Shown piece after piece: positions 25,947-35,138 of a stretch of 64,000 bases of DNA. The stretch covers positions 62,001-126,000 of the forward strand of contig NZ_CBCPHV010000006.1 in assembly GCF_965118635.1 (NCBI RefSeq), read 5' to 3'. Under the pieces are notes generated by a model that did not search any database, had not been told where the DNA came from, and saw nothing but the letters and a program-made list of their open reading frames with translations. A program made the position numbers and the translations under genes. Position 1 is the stretch's first letter, and every line of letters starts with the position of its first letter. This DNA is from Empedobacter brevis_A (GTDB taxonomy: Bacteria; Bacteroidota; Bacteroidia; Flavobacteriales; Weeksellaceae).

Positions 25947-26726
25947 TTATTTTCTTTTTACCAAAGGATGATTCAAAGCGCCAACTTTATTTTCGATAAC
26001 TTCATATTCATCTAAATTCTCAAATAATTTAGATAACGAATAAATATCATAAGTTCGGGTATCGAAACTAGGGTCTATTTTTATAATATTTCCTCCAATT
26101 GTAGAAATATAGGCAATTTCATTTTCATCAGTTGAAATATCAAAAGCTTTTGAAATCGTTTTTTCATCCTTTGCAGATAAAAAACTTGCTTTTTTTGGAA
26201 TAGGTTTTTTTGTTACTTTTTCACCTTTAGACTCCTTGGTTTTAGGTTTTTCTTCTTTTATATTTTTAGGTTGAACTTTTGGAATTTTAGGTTTTATATT
26301 TTCTGTATACGTAAAGATATCACAAGATTGAACAAAAGATTCAGGCGTTTTCTTTTCTCCAATTCCCATTACAAATAACCCTTCTTCTCTTATGCGTTTT
26401 GCTAAACCTGTATAATCACTATCGCTTGAAACTATGCAAAAACCTTCTACATTTTTACTATGTAAAATATCCATCGCATCTATTATTAGAGCGCCATCCG
26501 TAGAATTTTTTCCAGATGTATATGAAAATTTTTGAATCGGATTTATTGAATGTTGATTAATTAAACTTTTCCAAGAACTCATTGTTTGAGAAGTCCAATC
26601 TCCATATATTCGTCTTATTGTAGCCTTACCATATTTGGAAACTTCTTCAATTGTTTCTTTTAATAGTTTTGGTTGTGCATTATCACCATCAATTAATATT
26701 GCAATATTGAATTTTGTTTCTTTCAT
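25947..26726 (-). CDS. NYN-domain PIN-like nuclease with C-terminal LOTUS/OST-HTH domain
   Basis: A 259-residue protein. Residues 1-150 form a NYN (LabA/PIN-like) RNase domain: FNIAILIDGDNAQPK (metal-binding Asp), STDGALIIDAMDILHS (Asp), and FCIVSSDSDYTGLAKRIRE (Asp pair). A Lys/Pro-rich linker of about 50 residues (KPKTKESKGEKVTKKPIPKK) leads to a C-terminal winged helix (AYISTIGGNIIKIDPSFDTRTYDI) of LOTUS/OST-HTH type. LabA-like proteins of this kind are widespread RNA-processing factors. Its stop codon abuts repeat copy C. Confidence 0.88.
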   Translation of the reverse strand: MKETKFNIAILIDGDNAQPKLLKETIEEVSKYGKATIRRIYGDWTSQTMSSWKSLINQHSINPIQKFSYTSGKNSTDGALIIDAMDILHSKNVEGFCIVSSDSDYTGLAKRIREEGLFVMGIGEKKTPESFVQSCDIFTYTENIKPKIPKVQPKNIKEEKPKTKESKGEKVTKKPIPKKASFLSAKDEKTISKAFDISTDENEIAYISTIGGNIIKIDPSFDTRTYDIYSLSKLFENLDEYEVIENKVGALNHPLVKRK

Positions 26727-26944
26727 GAGTTTTTAGAAATGTTGGTTAATTTTTTACAGCTAATATTTAGGGGCTAGACAACAGTGAAAAAAAATTCAAT
26801 TTAGATAGAAAAGAAGCCAAAGCTGTGAGCCTTAGGTAAATTTAATAAAAATAACAAAATGAAGCAGCTTTTGTCTAAATAAATGGATATAAGTTTAATT
26901 CTCATTTAACCCTGCATTTCAGGCGAATAATCCTTAGCCTTTTG
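26727..26944. other. gap between NYN gene and repeat unit 1
   Basis: No gene seen. It should contain the NYN promoter on its left side. Short A/T-rich sequence containing GCTGTGAGCC and AGGCGAATAATCC has no interpretation. Confidence 0.35.
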
Positions 26945-27170
26945 TTATTTTATAAAATTCTCTCAAATTATATCGTTTCACGCAAAAAATAATACATCTA
27001 AATAAAGCTGTGTTTTTACTTATCTTCTTCGACAATCCTTCGACCATTGTTCGACTGTTGTTCGAGAAAACATACTTTTTCTCGAACCATTGTCGAAGGA
27101 CACTCGAACAAACCCTGAAGAAATAGGCTATTTTGTTATTGAAAAAAAACAAATATAAATAAGAGATATA
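26945..27170. repeat. long repeat unit 1 with 11-bp-phased TCGA array
   Basis: About 225 bp nearly matching 38471-38733: TATATCGTTTCACGCAAAAA, AAATAAAGCTGTGTTTT, then at 27028-27118 a set of TTCGA/TCGAA words spaced 11 bp apart and pointing toward each other, then GAAATAGGCTATTTTGTTAT. The open frame at 26934-27152 is only the repeat read as protein. Confidence 0.85.
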
Positions 27171-27284
27171 CCTTGTTGTGCAAAAACAAAAAAACTCTCT
27201 AAAAATGCTTCTAAACAGATTACTATTTGTATTATTTTGTGCTTTTGTATCTAAAATAGGAGTTGCACAACAGCTACTGATGTA
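27171..27284 (-). repeat. cassette-end repeat, copy D
   Basis: The ends form an inverted repeat, TTGTTGTGCAA at left and TTGCACAACAG at right, enclosing the shared terminator-like centre and GTATCTAAAATAGGAG. Read on the minus strand it begins 6-7 nt after the stop of the gene 27291-27833 and runs directly into repeat unit 1. Confidence 0.8.
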
Positions 27285-27290
27285 TACGAT

Positions 27291-27833
27291 TTACTTATCA
27301 GTATTTATCGATTTCCATTTACCTTTTTTGAAATATACATTACTTAATTTTTGAGAATTAAATACTAAATAGAAACTCCAAGAACTTCGATATATAGTTG
27401 GATTTTGTGATAAAATATGATGAGTTGGTTGTTGCATATGAATTCTTAAGCGTTCAGAATTATATGGTTTGATTGTTGAAATTACGCCTTTATAGGTTTT
27501 TATAACATTTTCTTTATCAGTTATGTAAAAATAAATTGAATCATTATTTTTAATCTCAAACCTGAAGTTTTCATATTGCCAATCTGCTTGTTTCCCAGGA
27601 AAATAATTTCGATTAATTATATACTCTCCATAGAAATCTTTTTTATTTAATTTTGTTTTAGATGTTAACCATTGAATTAAACTTGCTACCATTACAAGAC
27701 AAAAAATTCCAATCCAAATTATTCCTAAAGTTTTACCAATAAATTTCTTTTTTGTTATTAACCAAATTGACAAAAAGATTACTGTCAAAGGAATTAAGAT
27801 AAACACGAAGAACAGATTAAATCCAAATCCCAT
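27291..27833 (-). CDS. membrane-anchored hypothetical protein
   Basis: A 180-residue protein. Two N-terminal membrane helices (LFFVFILIPLTVIFLSIWLI and GIIWIGIFCLVMVASLIQWL) are followed by a soluble domain of about 120 residues with short strands (YINRNYFPGKQADWQYENFR, NNDSIYFYITDKENVIKTY), probably periplasmic. Such proteins are common orphans in this phylum and are not recognised here. The stop codon is 6-7 nt from cassette-end repeat D, and a short palindromic element (27849-27883) lies just upstream of the start. Confidence 0.65.
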   Translation of the reverse strand: MGFGFNLFFVFILIPLTVIFLSIWLITKKKFIGKTLGIIWIGIFCLVMVASLIQWLTSKTKLNKKDFYGEYIINRNYFPGKQADWQYENFRFEIKNNDSIYFYITDKENVIKTYKGVISTIKPYNSERLRIHMQQPTHHILSQNPTIYRSSWSFYLVFNSQKLSNVYFKKGKWKSINTDK

Positions 27834-27848
27834 TTTTATTTTGTTTGA

Positions 27849-27905
27849 TAGCGTGGTTTATCATAAGCTGTCGCATAACGCTATATTTTACTTTGTTAAA
27901 TATAG
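27849..27905. repeat. two adjacent palindromes upstream of the membrane-protein gene
   Basis: TAGCGT (27849) pairs with ACGCTA (27878) around a core that, on the minus strand, reads GTTATGCGACAGC, close to GTTRYGCRACAG in the cassette-end repeats. It overlaps a second inverted pair, CTATATTT (27881) and AAATATAG (27898). Confidence 0.5.
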
Positions 27906-28010
27906 TTTACTGTCGTAAAATCAATTTCAAATATACAAACAAAACTAAATTATATGGCTTATTGTTTAAGTAATGTTGAATAAAAAAAACGTATTTTTAA
28001 TAAAAAAAAG

Positions 28011-28709
28011 ATGAAGAATAAAATGTTTATTTTAATTGTTTTTAGTTTTCAATTATTATCTGCTCAAAATTTATTAAAAATAGAATATGAAACATATGAT
28101 AAAATATATATTGATAATGCTAGTAAAAAAATGAAAATAGACTTAGAGAATAATAATTCTACTATTAAATATTATGAATTATTATTCAACTAAGAACATT
28201 CTTTTTTTAAAGAAACAGAGAAAATTAATAATAGTCAAGGAATAGACTCTTTTAACTTAAGTACAATAACAGATAAAATATATATTGATATTTTAAGAAA
28301 TAATTATCGAATTGAAGATGAATTTGTTAATAAAAAAATCTTAATTATTGATAGTTTACCCAAATATAAATGGACTATAGAGAAAGAATCTAAAAGTATC
28401 TTAGGTTTAAAAGTGAGAAAAGCTACAACTGAATATATGGGATATAATATTGTCGCATGGTATTCTCTAGATATAAAGTCAAAAGTAGGTCCTGTATTTT
28501 TTAATGGATTACCTGGAGCTATTTTAGAATTAAATGCTATATCTGCTATGCAAGGAGAAAAATATGAAACGTCATTTAAAGCGATAAACTTTAGAGAAGC
28601 ATCAAAACAGGAAAAAATAAAAATACCTAATAAAGGTCAAGTGATGAGTCAGAAAGAAGCAGATAATTTTGTAAAACAAGAAAATATGAAAATTATGCAA
28701 AATCCATAA
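28011..28709 (+). pseudogene. GLPGLI-family secreted protein gene interrupted by an in-frame TAA
   Basis: The ATG at 28011 begins a signal peptide (MFILIVFSFQLLSAQ). A TAA at 28191-28193 stops the frame after 60 residues, but the same frame stays open without another stop to 28709, giving 232 residues in all. The distal half carries the family's hallmark VGPVFFNGLPGAILELNA (GLPGLI family) and YMGYNIVAWYS. The point mutation (for example AAA to TAA) is the only lesion visible. Family function is unknown; members are exported Bacteroidota proteins. The next gene follows after 42 bp. Confidence 0.88.
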
Positions 28710-28751
28710 ATATTATAAAATCCTTAAAAAATAGTTTTGAATTACATTATT

Positions 28752-29384
28752 ATGAAAAAAAATATTATAAAATTGATAATACTTGTTGTTATTTCTATAC
28801 CAATTATAGCTTTCATATCAATTTTTTTATTCCTGGAAATTGATTCTAATCGATTATCAATTAATAATATACCAAAAGGATATGAACTAGATTTGAATAA
28901 AAATATTTATGATGATCTTAAAATAATAAATGAAAGAAAAGATTCTATGTATATTTTTTATACAGTAGGCGGAAAAACATCTAATTCTAATCTATTTTTT
29001 ACAAAATATTATATAACAGATAAGTTTAATTTTAATATAAAAATTGGGAATGATTCTGTTATGTCAGAAGTTAAAAATTTTGATACAGATTTAGTATCTA
29101 ATTTTATTTCTTCACCAAGTGGAATTTTTAATGTAAATTATTATCCGAGGTTAGAAAATATAAATATTTATGTTCAAAATTATAGACAGATTTCTCCTAA
29201 TTTATATGAGTGTAACTCAAAATATTTATACATGATTCTAAATAATGAATATACTACATTAGGTATTTTTAAAAACTCTAAATTTTTTATTCAATCTTTA
29301 GAAAAGAAGAATTATATCCTTTTATCTATCTATTCATCTGATGATAATAATGAATTAGATTTATTCGAAAAAATTATAAAATAA
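28752..29384 (+). CDS. single-span membrane hypothetical protein
   Basis: A 210-residue protein from the ATG at 28752; the frame opens earlier only at a TTG. One N-terminal helix (IIKLIILVVISIPIIAFISIFLFL) anchors a soluble, Asn/Tyr-rich beta domain (YDDLKIINERKDSMYIFYTVG, SSPSGIFNVNYYPRLENINI). No recognisable family. It is 42 bp after the GLPGLI pseudogene on the same strand and 6 bp before the left end of an IS remnant. Confidence 0.6.
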   Translation: MKKNIIKLIILVVISIPIIAFISIFLFLEIDSNRLSINNIPKGYELDLNKNIYDDLKIINERKDSMYIFYTVGGKTSNSNLFFTKYYITDKFNFNIKIGNDSVMSEVKNFDTDLVSNFISSPSGIFNVNYYPRLENINIYVQNYRQISPNLYECNSKYLYMILNNEYTTLGIFKNSKFFIQSLEKKNYILLSIYSSDDNNELDLFEKIIK

Positions 29385-29390
29385 GATCTA

Positions 29391-29866
29391 AAACCCGTTG
29401 TACATTTTAATCACGAAAGAATATTGGAAGTTCTACGAAAAATATCATACGATACACTTTTAATTTTTCAGCGTAGAAGATCTAAATTTTTTGAAAGATA
29501 TAAAATTTTAACTATCTGATTGTATGTCACTTGTAGATAAAGATTGTTTGTTACAAACAATTCAAATTGACTTATTTAATGAAGTTAATATTCGATTAGA
29601 AACACCGAAAAGATTCAATCAAAAAGATTATAAACCTCAGTTTTACCCATTCAAAAAGTATCGAAAAAGAATTGAAACTTTATTTTTTCAACTATGCAAT
29701 CAGTTAATGATTAGACGAAATTATGCAAAAACTTATGAGGGATTTAAAACCAGAATTCTAGCTAAAATTACTGCACTCAATGTGATTCAGTACATTAATA
29801 AAATATACTTTAATCGAAATGTTAATAAGATAAAAACGCAAATTATTTAAAATGTAAAACGGGTTT
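29391..29866 (+). mobile_element. IS982-family remnant with both terminal inverted repeats
   Basis: Terminal repeats AAACCCGTTGTACATTTTAA (29391) and, inverted, AAACCCGTTTTACATTTTAA (29847-29866) differ at one base. Between them is only about 430 bp, so more than half of a typical roughly 1-kb IS982 element has been deleted. The C-terminal transposase piece is preserved at 29524-29850. No target-site duplication is evident. It may still be mobilised in trans if an intact relative exists. Confidence 0.85.
29524..29850 (+). pseudogene. IS982-family transposase, C-terminal fragment
   Basis: A 108-residue open frame matches the C-terminal quarter of IS982 transposases: IRLETPKRFNQKDYKP, KKYRKRIETLFFQLCNQLMI, RRNYAKTYEGFKTRILAKIT. 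The catalytic DDE core that should precede it is missing, although the element's ends remain. It is inactive by itself. Confidence 0.85.
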
Positions 29867-29946
29867 CACTAGTTAGTTTAAATGTTAATTATTTTATATG
29901 TATCTGAAAATCAATTATTAATTCATATTTTTAAAAAAAGAAAGAT

Positions 29947-31233
29947 ATGAAAAGAAATTTATTTATTTTACTTAGTACACTTTTTAGTTTATATAGTACA
30001 GCACAAGTCTATTCTATAGGCTACGGACCTACTCCTTCAGGTGTGTCTAATGATGGGCATAAAATTGTGATGTTTACTCAAAAAGGAAATTTTTTTTGGG
30101 ATAAAGAAAAAGGATTTAAAACACTAAATACCTTTCCAGAAGATATTAGTAATTCAGGAAGACCTGCAATATCTAGTGATGGTAAAATTATTGGTGTAAC
30201 ATCAATAAATCCAAAAACAAATAATATTGAAATGTCATCTTATAATATTGAAACTGATAAATGGACGTATTTTGGTTCTATACCAGGAAAAATGAAAGCT
30301 TCTAATTTATGGAATATGACTCCTAACGGAAAAATATTTGTTGGACTTGGGAAATATGATAATGAACAGTCAAGAGGAATTTATTGGAATAAGGAAGAGG
30401 GAATCGTTGACCTTGGTTCTTCGATAGAAAAACGACCTTCAAGAGTTAATGCTGTGAGTAATGATGGGAAAATCTTTGCCGGTTGGCAAGATTTAAAAAA
30501 TGGACAAAGAGTTGGAACTTTTTGGGAAGAAGGAAAACAAGTAATTGTGGAAGTAGAAAATAATAAATTTCTAAAGGAATTTGTAGCAATATCCGGAAAT
30601 GGAAAATGGCTACTTGGATCAATAGGATATTATGGATGTATATGGAATAAAGAAGAAGGGTTAATAATAATAGATTATCCTAATGTACCTGAATCTTCTC
30701 AATATTTTGTTGGATATTCAACCGCTTCTAACTATGATGGAAGTATTATTTTAGGCTATAATAGAGATAATACTGAAGGTACTTTATCAGGAGAAGGATT
30801 TATTTGGATAAAAGAAAAAGGAAGAATAAATCTGAACGATTTTGTAAAAAATACTTTAAAATATAATGATCTTGGTATTAAGTTTTCTTTACCTTTAGCT
30901 ATATCTGAAAATGGAAAACACATAGTTGGAGAAGGACTTAGTAAAGATTTAAAACCAGTGGTGTTCTTAATCACTCTACCTGATGAATACTTAAAAATAC
31001 CTGAAAATAAAATCGATCAATTAAACTTAAAAGTATATCCCAATCCTACATCAGATTTTATTAATATAAATACTGAAAAAGAGATTAATTCTATTTTATA
31101 TAGTACAAGTGGAGAAATATTACTAAAAACAAAAAATAAAAAGATTAGTATTGGCCATTTACCTAAGGGAAATTATATTTTAAAAATTATAGTAGATGAT
31201 AAAGAAAGTACACATAAAATAATAAAAAAATGA
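29947..31233 (+). CDS. T9SS-exported repeat protein, type A sorting domain
   Basis: A 428-residue protein with signal peptide MKRNLFILLSTLFSLYSTAQ. Residues 20-345 are seven or so repeats of the extracellular HAF/Kelch style, SxDGKxxxGxxxxxxxxxGxxW (AISSDGKIIGVTSINP, VSNDGKIFAGWQDLKNGQ, AISENGKHIVGEGLSK), probably a beta propeller. The last 70 residues are a type IX secretion sorting domain (LKVYPNPTSDFININ, LPKGNYILKII). The product should therefore be surface-bound or released. It sits 80 bp after the IS remnant and has two terminators behind it. Confidence 0.88.
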   Translation: MKRNLFILLSTLFSLYSTAQVYSIGYGPTPSGVSNDGHKIVMFTQKGNFFWDKEKGFKTLNTFPEDISNSGRPAISSDGKIIGVTSINPKTNNIEMSSYNIETDKWTYFGSIPGKMKASNLWNMTPNGKIFVGLGKYDNEQSRGIYWNKEEGIVDLGSSIEKRPSRVNAVSNDGKIFAGWQDLKNGQRVGTFWEEGKQVIVEVENNKFLKEFVAISGNGKWLLGSIGYYGCIWNKEEGLIIIDYPNVPESSQYFVGYSTASNYDGSIILGYNRDNTEGTLSGEGFIWIKEKGRINLNDFVKNTLKYNDLGIKFSLPLAISENGKHIVGEGLSKDLKPVVFLITLPDEYLKIPENKIDQLNLKVYPNPTSDFININTEKEINSILYSTSGEILLKTKNKKISIGHLPKGNYILKIIVDDKESTHKIIKK

Positions 31234-31238
31234 AAGTA

Positions 31239-31266
31239 AAGGCCTTCTAATAGAAGGCTTTTTTAT
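31239..31266 (+). terminator. terminator of T9SS cargo gene
   Basis: GGCCTTCTA pairs with TAGAAGGCT around AT with a T-rich tail, directly after the stop codon. Confidence 0.88.
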
Positions 31267-31364
31267 TGGTAGATAATAAAAGGATCCCTAAATAAATTTC
31301 CAGTTTGAGAAAAGGTATAATATTGATAATATTTAAAATATCTACAATAAATTTCTTGTAAAAT

Positions 31365-31391
31365 AAAACCCTCCTAATTGGAGGGTTTTTA
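31365..31391. terminator. second terminator
   Basis: AAAACCCTCC pairs with GGAGGGTTTT around TAATT. The remainder of the 31.25-31.61 kb gap shows no gene and should hold the promoter of the next gene. Confidence 0.85.
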
Positions 31392-31611
31392 TGTTTTAGT
31401 ATTCTGGTTATATAAAAAAGTCATTTTGTTTAAAAGAAATTTTCATATTAAACTCTTCTGTTGAGATGATAAATAAACTAAAAAAATAATTTCGTATTCG
31501 TTTATTTAAAAGTAAAGATGATTACTTTTACAAAAGTTTGATACACAAAATAGTACTTCTAACGTTTAATATTATTGTTATTTATAGAAAATATTTTAGA
31601 TTAAAATACCA

Positions 31612-33141
31612 ATGTTTAAATTTCAGTTTATTTTCATTTTTTTCATCTGCACGTTCGTTTTTTCTCAAAGTAGTGAGAGTATAAGTCAAGAAATTGAATT
31701 TTTAAGTAAGAAAAAGGATAAGGGAGCGCAAGATTCATTTTCAATTGGCGAGGAAATGTTAAAAATTTCTACAAATGATTGTGAAAAAGGGAAAGCTTAC
31801 TTAAGAATGGGCGATGCTAAATACAAAAGTATGGAGTATTCAGAATCTTTATTTTATCTGAAAAAAGCCGATTCTTTTTTTTATAACTGCGACTTAAATG
31901 ATGATTCATTTGTTTCTAATTTTATACAAATGTTGATTTATAAAGATTTAAAAATTGACAAAGAATTTAATAATGCATGGAATAAATTAAAAAAAATATC
32001 AAATAAAATTTGTGATCCTTCTGTAAGATTCATGTTTATGCAAGCGAATGCAATGTGTAGCGAAAAGAAGCGAGATTATAAAGATGCAATTGTTTACAGA
32101 AAACAAATTTCTGATTATGTAGAAAATATATTAAAATTAGAAAATAATGATTCTAATAAATTATTTTTAGCAATGTCATACAGTTACTTAAGTTATGACT
32201 ACCTTAAAAATAATGACTACAATGAAGCTGTTTATTACCATGATAAAATAAATTCATTAGTGAAAAATATTCCAATCAATGATAACTACCTTTTAGACTT
32301 GGAATATCTTGTAAAAGCCATGATTTTTGCCGAAAATAAGCAATATCAGGAATCTAAGGAATGGTTTGATAAAGCTTATCGTATTGCCAAAATAAAAAAA
32401 TTACCAAATTCAATTCTTAAAATTAATGAAGAGCGTTTAAATTATGGAATTTATGATAAAGTTGAAAGACAGAAATTTTATGATGAAATTAATGAAATAA
32501 ATCAGCAAAAGTTGATAGAATTTAACTCGTATTCCGTAAGAAACCTAGAAAAAAATCAAAAAAAATATACGACCAATAGAAACCTTTTTATCGTTTTCAT
32601 TGTCTTTATTTCGATACTTTTATTATTGATCGTCTACATGAATCGAGTAAATCGAAAAAAAATAAAACGCAACTTTGAAAAGACAATTGCTAATTTAGAA
32701 AACAATCATCACAATCGACATGCTGTAGATTTGGATGCAATTGACAGAAATGAAAATAATTCATCAATAATGTCCATCAAAAAGGAAAAGGAATTGTTAA
32801 TGAAATTAGATCATTTTGAAAAGAGGATAGAATACACTTCAAAAAAGTTTACTTTTTCAAATTTTATATCCAGTTTAGAAACGAATTCTAAATATGCCAA
32901 TTATATTATAAAAAAACATAGAAATAAAAATTTTAACGACTATTTGAATGAGTTAAGAATAAAGTATATTCTAGAAAAATTATATAATAATCCAGAATAT
33001 TTAAATTATAAAATTAGTTATTTGGCTGAAATTTCAGGCTTTTCAACACATAGTCATTTTACTAAAGTTTTTAAATCTATTACGAAAATATCTCCTTCTG
33101 AGTTTATCAAAGAATTATCAAATAAACAGAAATTAAATTAA
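31612..33141 (+). CDS. TPR - membrane helix - AraC HTH regulator
   Basis: A 509-residue one-component sensor. It has a signal peptide (IFIFFICTFVFSQ), a periplasmic TPR-like helical region over residues 20-300 (KAYLRMGDAKYKSMEYSESL, QYQESKEWFDKAYRIAKIKK), one membrane helix (LFIVFIVFISILLLLIVYM) and a C-terminal cytosolic AraC double HTH (YKISYLAEISGFSTHSHFTKVF, KISPSEFIKEL). This architecture is frequent in Flavobacteriia, where a periplasmic signal is passed directly to DNA. Its target may be the neighbouring secreted-protein genes, an inference from location alone. Confidence 0.88.
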   Translation: MFKFQFIFIFFICTFVFSQSSESISQEIEFLSKKKDKGAQDSFSIGEEMLKISTNDCEKGKAYLRMGDAKYKSMEYSESLFYLKKADSFFYNCDLNDDSFVSNFIQMLIYKDLKIDKEFNNAWNKLKKISNKICDPSVRFMFMQANAMCSEKKRDYKDAIVYRKQISDYVENILKLENNDSNKLFLAMSYSYLSYDYLKNNDYNEAVYYHDKINSLVKNIPINDNYLLDLEYLVKAMIFAENKQYQESKEWFDKAYRIAKIKKLPNSILKINEERLNYGIYDKVERQKFYDEINEINQQKLIEFNSYSVRNLEKNQKKYTTNRNLFIVFIVFISILLLLIVYMNRVNRKKIKRNFEKTIANLENNHHNRHAVDLDAIDRNENNSSIMSIKKEKELLMKLDHFEKRIEYTSKKFTFSNFISSLETNSKYANYIIKKHRNKNFNDYLNELRIKYILEKLYNNPEYLNYKISYLAEISGFSTHSHFTKVFKSITKISPSEFIKELSNKQKLN

Positions 33142-33540
33142 ATACAAGTTTATTACATCTTGTCAATATTTATCTGATTGGAAGACTTTTTTCAATAATG
33201 TTTCTATATTATTCACTTCTAAATTTTGCCTTCATTTTGGGCAGCTATTGGTTTCCTTAATACCAAAAGTCTTCTGGAATAAACTAATAATTCAGGCTGA
33301 TATTATAGTAATTTTTCCTCTTTTTCTCTTCTTTCGAATGATTGCTATGTTTCGAAATAAATTCTTATTTTATAAAATTTAAACATTTAATAATTAATTA
33401 TTTAGCTGTAATAAGTGCTTTGCTCGAATTACATAATAAAAGCATTCTTTTACATTTTTAACGGAGATTTCAAGTCTATATTTGTTGGAAATAATGCATA
33501 CAAACTATTCGTGAATCGAATAAGTGTAAACAAATTTATT
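33142..33540. other. 400-bp gap with a possible frameshifted membrane-protein scrap
   Basis: At 33197-33260 a plus-strand frame reads MFLYYSLLNFAFILGSYWFP before a stop, and the frame shifted beside it continues VFWNKLIIQADIIVIFPLFL and further hydrophobic residues to a stop near 33381. Together they look like a small two-helix membrane protein broken by a frameshift, but the match may be chance. No hairpin is seen. Confidence 0.3.
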
Positions 33541-34272
33541 ATGAAATATTTAATCTTGATTCTTCTTGTTCATCTTAATTTAAGTGCTCAAGAAATTAAA
33601 AATCCCTCATCTCCAGACATGAAAAATGATACACTAAATATTGCTGTTCTTTTATATGATAATGTCGTGTTACAAGATTTTTCTGGACCTATGGAGGTTT
33701 TTAGTAAAGCTAAAAGTTAAACGCATGGAGAATATAATATTTATACAGTAGGACTTCATTCTAAAAATATATCGACTGAAAATGATTTACTAAAGGTAAC
33801 AACCGATTATACGTTGGATAATTTTCCTGCTGCCGACTATATTATTATACCTGGTGCCAATATGAAAATAATAGAAGGATTAGAAAATAATAAGGTATTA
33901 GCTGATTTTATACGAAAAGAAAATAGTAATCCTTCAACTAAAATTGTCTCTATATGTACGGCATCATATTTACTCGCCTATAGTGGTATTTTAAACGATA
34001 AAAAGGCTACAACCCATTATTTTGTTGCAGATGATTTTAGTAAAAAATTTCCGCAGATAACACTTATTCGAGATGTTAGATTTGTAGACGAAGGAAAAGT
34101 AATTACCTCATCAGGAATAACTTCTGGTATAGATGCAGCCCTTTATATTGTTGGCCTTCGTAGTGGAGAGAAAATACAAGAAATGATAAACAGAGCATTG
34201 CAATATAACTATGGCGAGAATAATAAATGGCCTACGGCTATGAAGAATATGAGCTATAAATCGAATCAATAG
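33541..34272 (+). pseudogene. secreted DJ-1/PfpI-family gene interrupted by an in-frame TAA
   Basis: The ATG at 33541 starts a signal peptide (MKYLILILLVHLNLSAQ). The frame stops at TAA 33718-33720 and then stays open to 34272. The two halves are one DJ-1/PfpI (class-I glutamine amidotransferase-like) domain: IAVLLYDNVVLQDFSGPMEV before the stop; DYIIIPGANM, the nucleophile elbow VSICTASYLLAYSGIL with Cys, and ATTHYF after it. Homologues include isonitrile hydratase-like and AraC-linked sensor domains. The single nonsense codon should abolish the catalytic half unless read through. Confidence 0.87.
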
Positions 34273-34382
34273 ATGCAACAGTTTTTATATTTCTATCCTT
34301 AAGATTTAATAAAAACGAATAAAATTCAATTAACCTTAATCAATAATTTAAAATTATTAAACATATTTAATTTAACTAATCT

Positions 34383-35138
34383 ATGAAAAAGAAAACTTTA
34401 GCACTTCTCGTTGTTTTATCATTTAATTCCCACTTATTTTCTCAAGTAGGAATAAATACAAATAATCCGCAAGGAGTATTTAATGTAGATGGTAAAAAAG
34501 ACAACAACAAAGAAGGAGCTCCAAGTAAAGAACAACAATTAAACGATTTTGTTATTACTCGAGAAGGTAACGTTGGGATAGGTACTACAGCACCAATAAG
34601 AAAATTAGAAGTTGTATCCACTTCTTCACCAGCATTTAAATTAAATGACGGTTCTCAAGGAGAAGGCTATGTCTTGACTTCAGATGCTTACGGAAACGGA
34701 AGTTGGAAAGCGTTTCAAAAACCAGTTTTAGCAAATTGGTCATCAACAGGGATATCTACAGCTGTTAATCAAATTATGTACACAGGAACTTCAATTACAT
34801 TACCTCCTGGAAGATGGTTGATTTTTACAAATGTCATATTAGCTGCTCATCCAAATCCTAATGAAGGACAGGGAGTTTGGGTAAGATTGTCATGGAGTAG
34901 TACACAACCGAACTATACTTATAGTGGCGGGACTGGTAATTTAAATTCAGGCACATTAATCAGTTCATTTGGTCTAGCTAGTGGGACAACTCTTATCAAT
35001 AACACTTCTTCTTCTGAAAAAACATATTATCTTTTTAATAATATTCCTACTGTAACAGGGGATTATGAAGGAGTGTGGCAAAATCTAGGGAGCTCTTCAT
35101 GGGCTGAAAATTCTATAATCGCTTATCCAGCAAATTAA
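34383..35138 (+). CDS. secreted protein, first of a tandem paralogous pair
   Basis: A 251-residue protein with a signal peptide ending at FSQ. It opens with VGINTNNPQGVFNVDGKKDNN and NVGIGTTAPIRKLEV, the repeated V-G-I-x-T-x-x-P blocks common in Chryseobacterium-type exported proteins and phage-tail-spike-like stalks. Then comes FKLNDGSQGEGYVLTSDAYG and a C-terminal beta-rich Ser/Thr/Gly-rich domain. No sorting domain is seen. Its stop codon is immediately followed by the start of the second paralogue. Confidence 0.75.
   Translation: MKKKTLALLVVLSFNSHLFSQVGINTNNPQGVFNVDGKKDNNKEGAPSKEQQLNDFVITREGNVGIGTTAPIRKLEVVSTSSPAFKLNDGSQGEGYVLTSDAYGNGSWKAFQKPVLANWSSTGISTAVNQIMYTGTSITLPPGRWLIFTNVILAAHPNPNEGQGVWVRLSWSSTQPNYTYSGGTGNLNSGTLISSFGLASGTTLINNTSSSEKTYYLFNNIPTVTGDYEGVWQNLGSSSWAENSIIAYPAN

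Noticed and set aside
26934..27152. Open frame of 72 codons, and its relative at 38521-38703
   Set aside because: Both are the TCGA-rich repeat read through; the similarity is at DNA level and the frames carry no ribosome-binding site or protein-like conservation.
25464..33720. Stop-codon reassignment of TAA
   Set aside because: Many intact genes in the window, including pgl, pgi and katG, end at TAA; only three genes carry internal TAA, and only in the accessory region.
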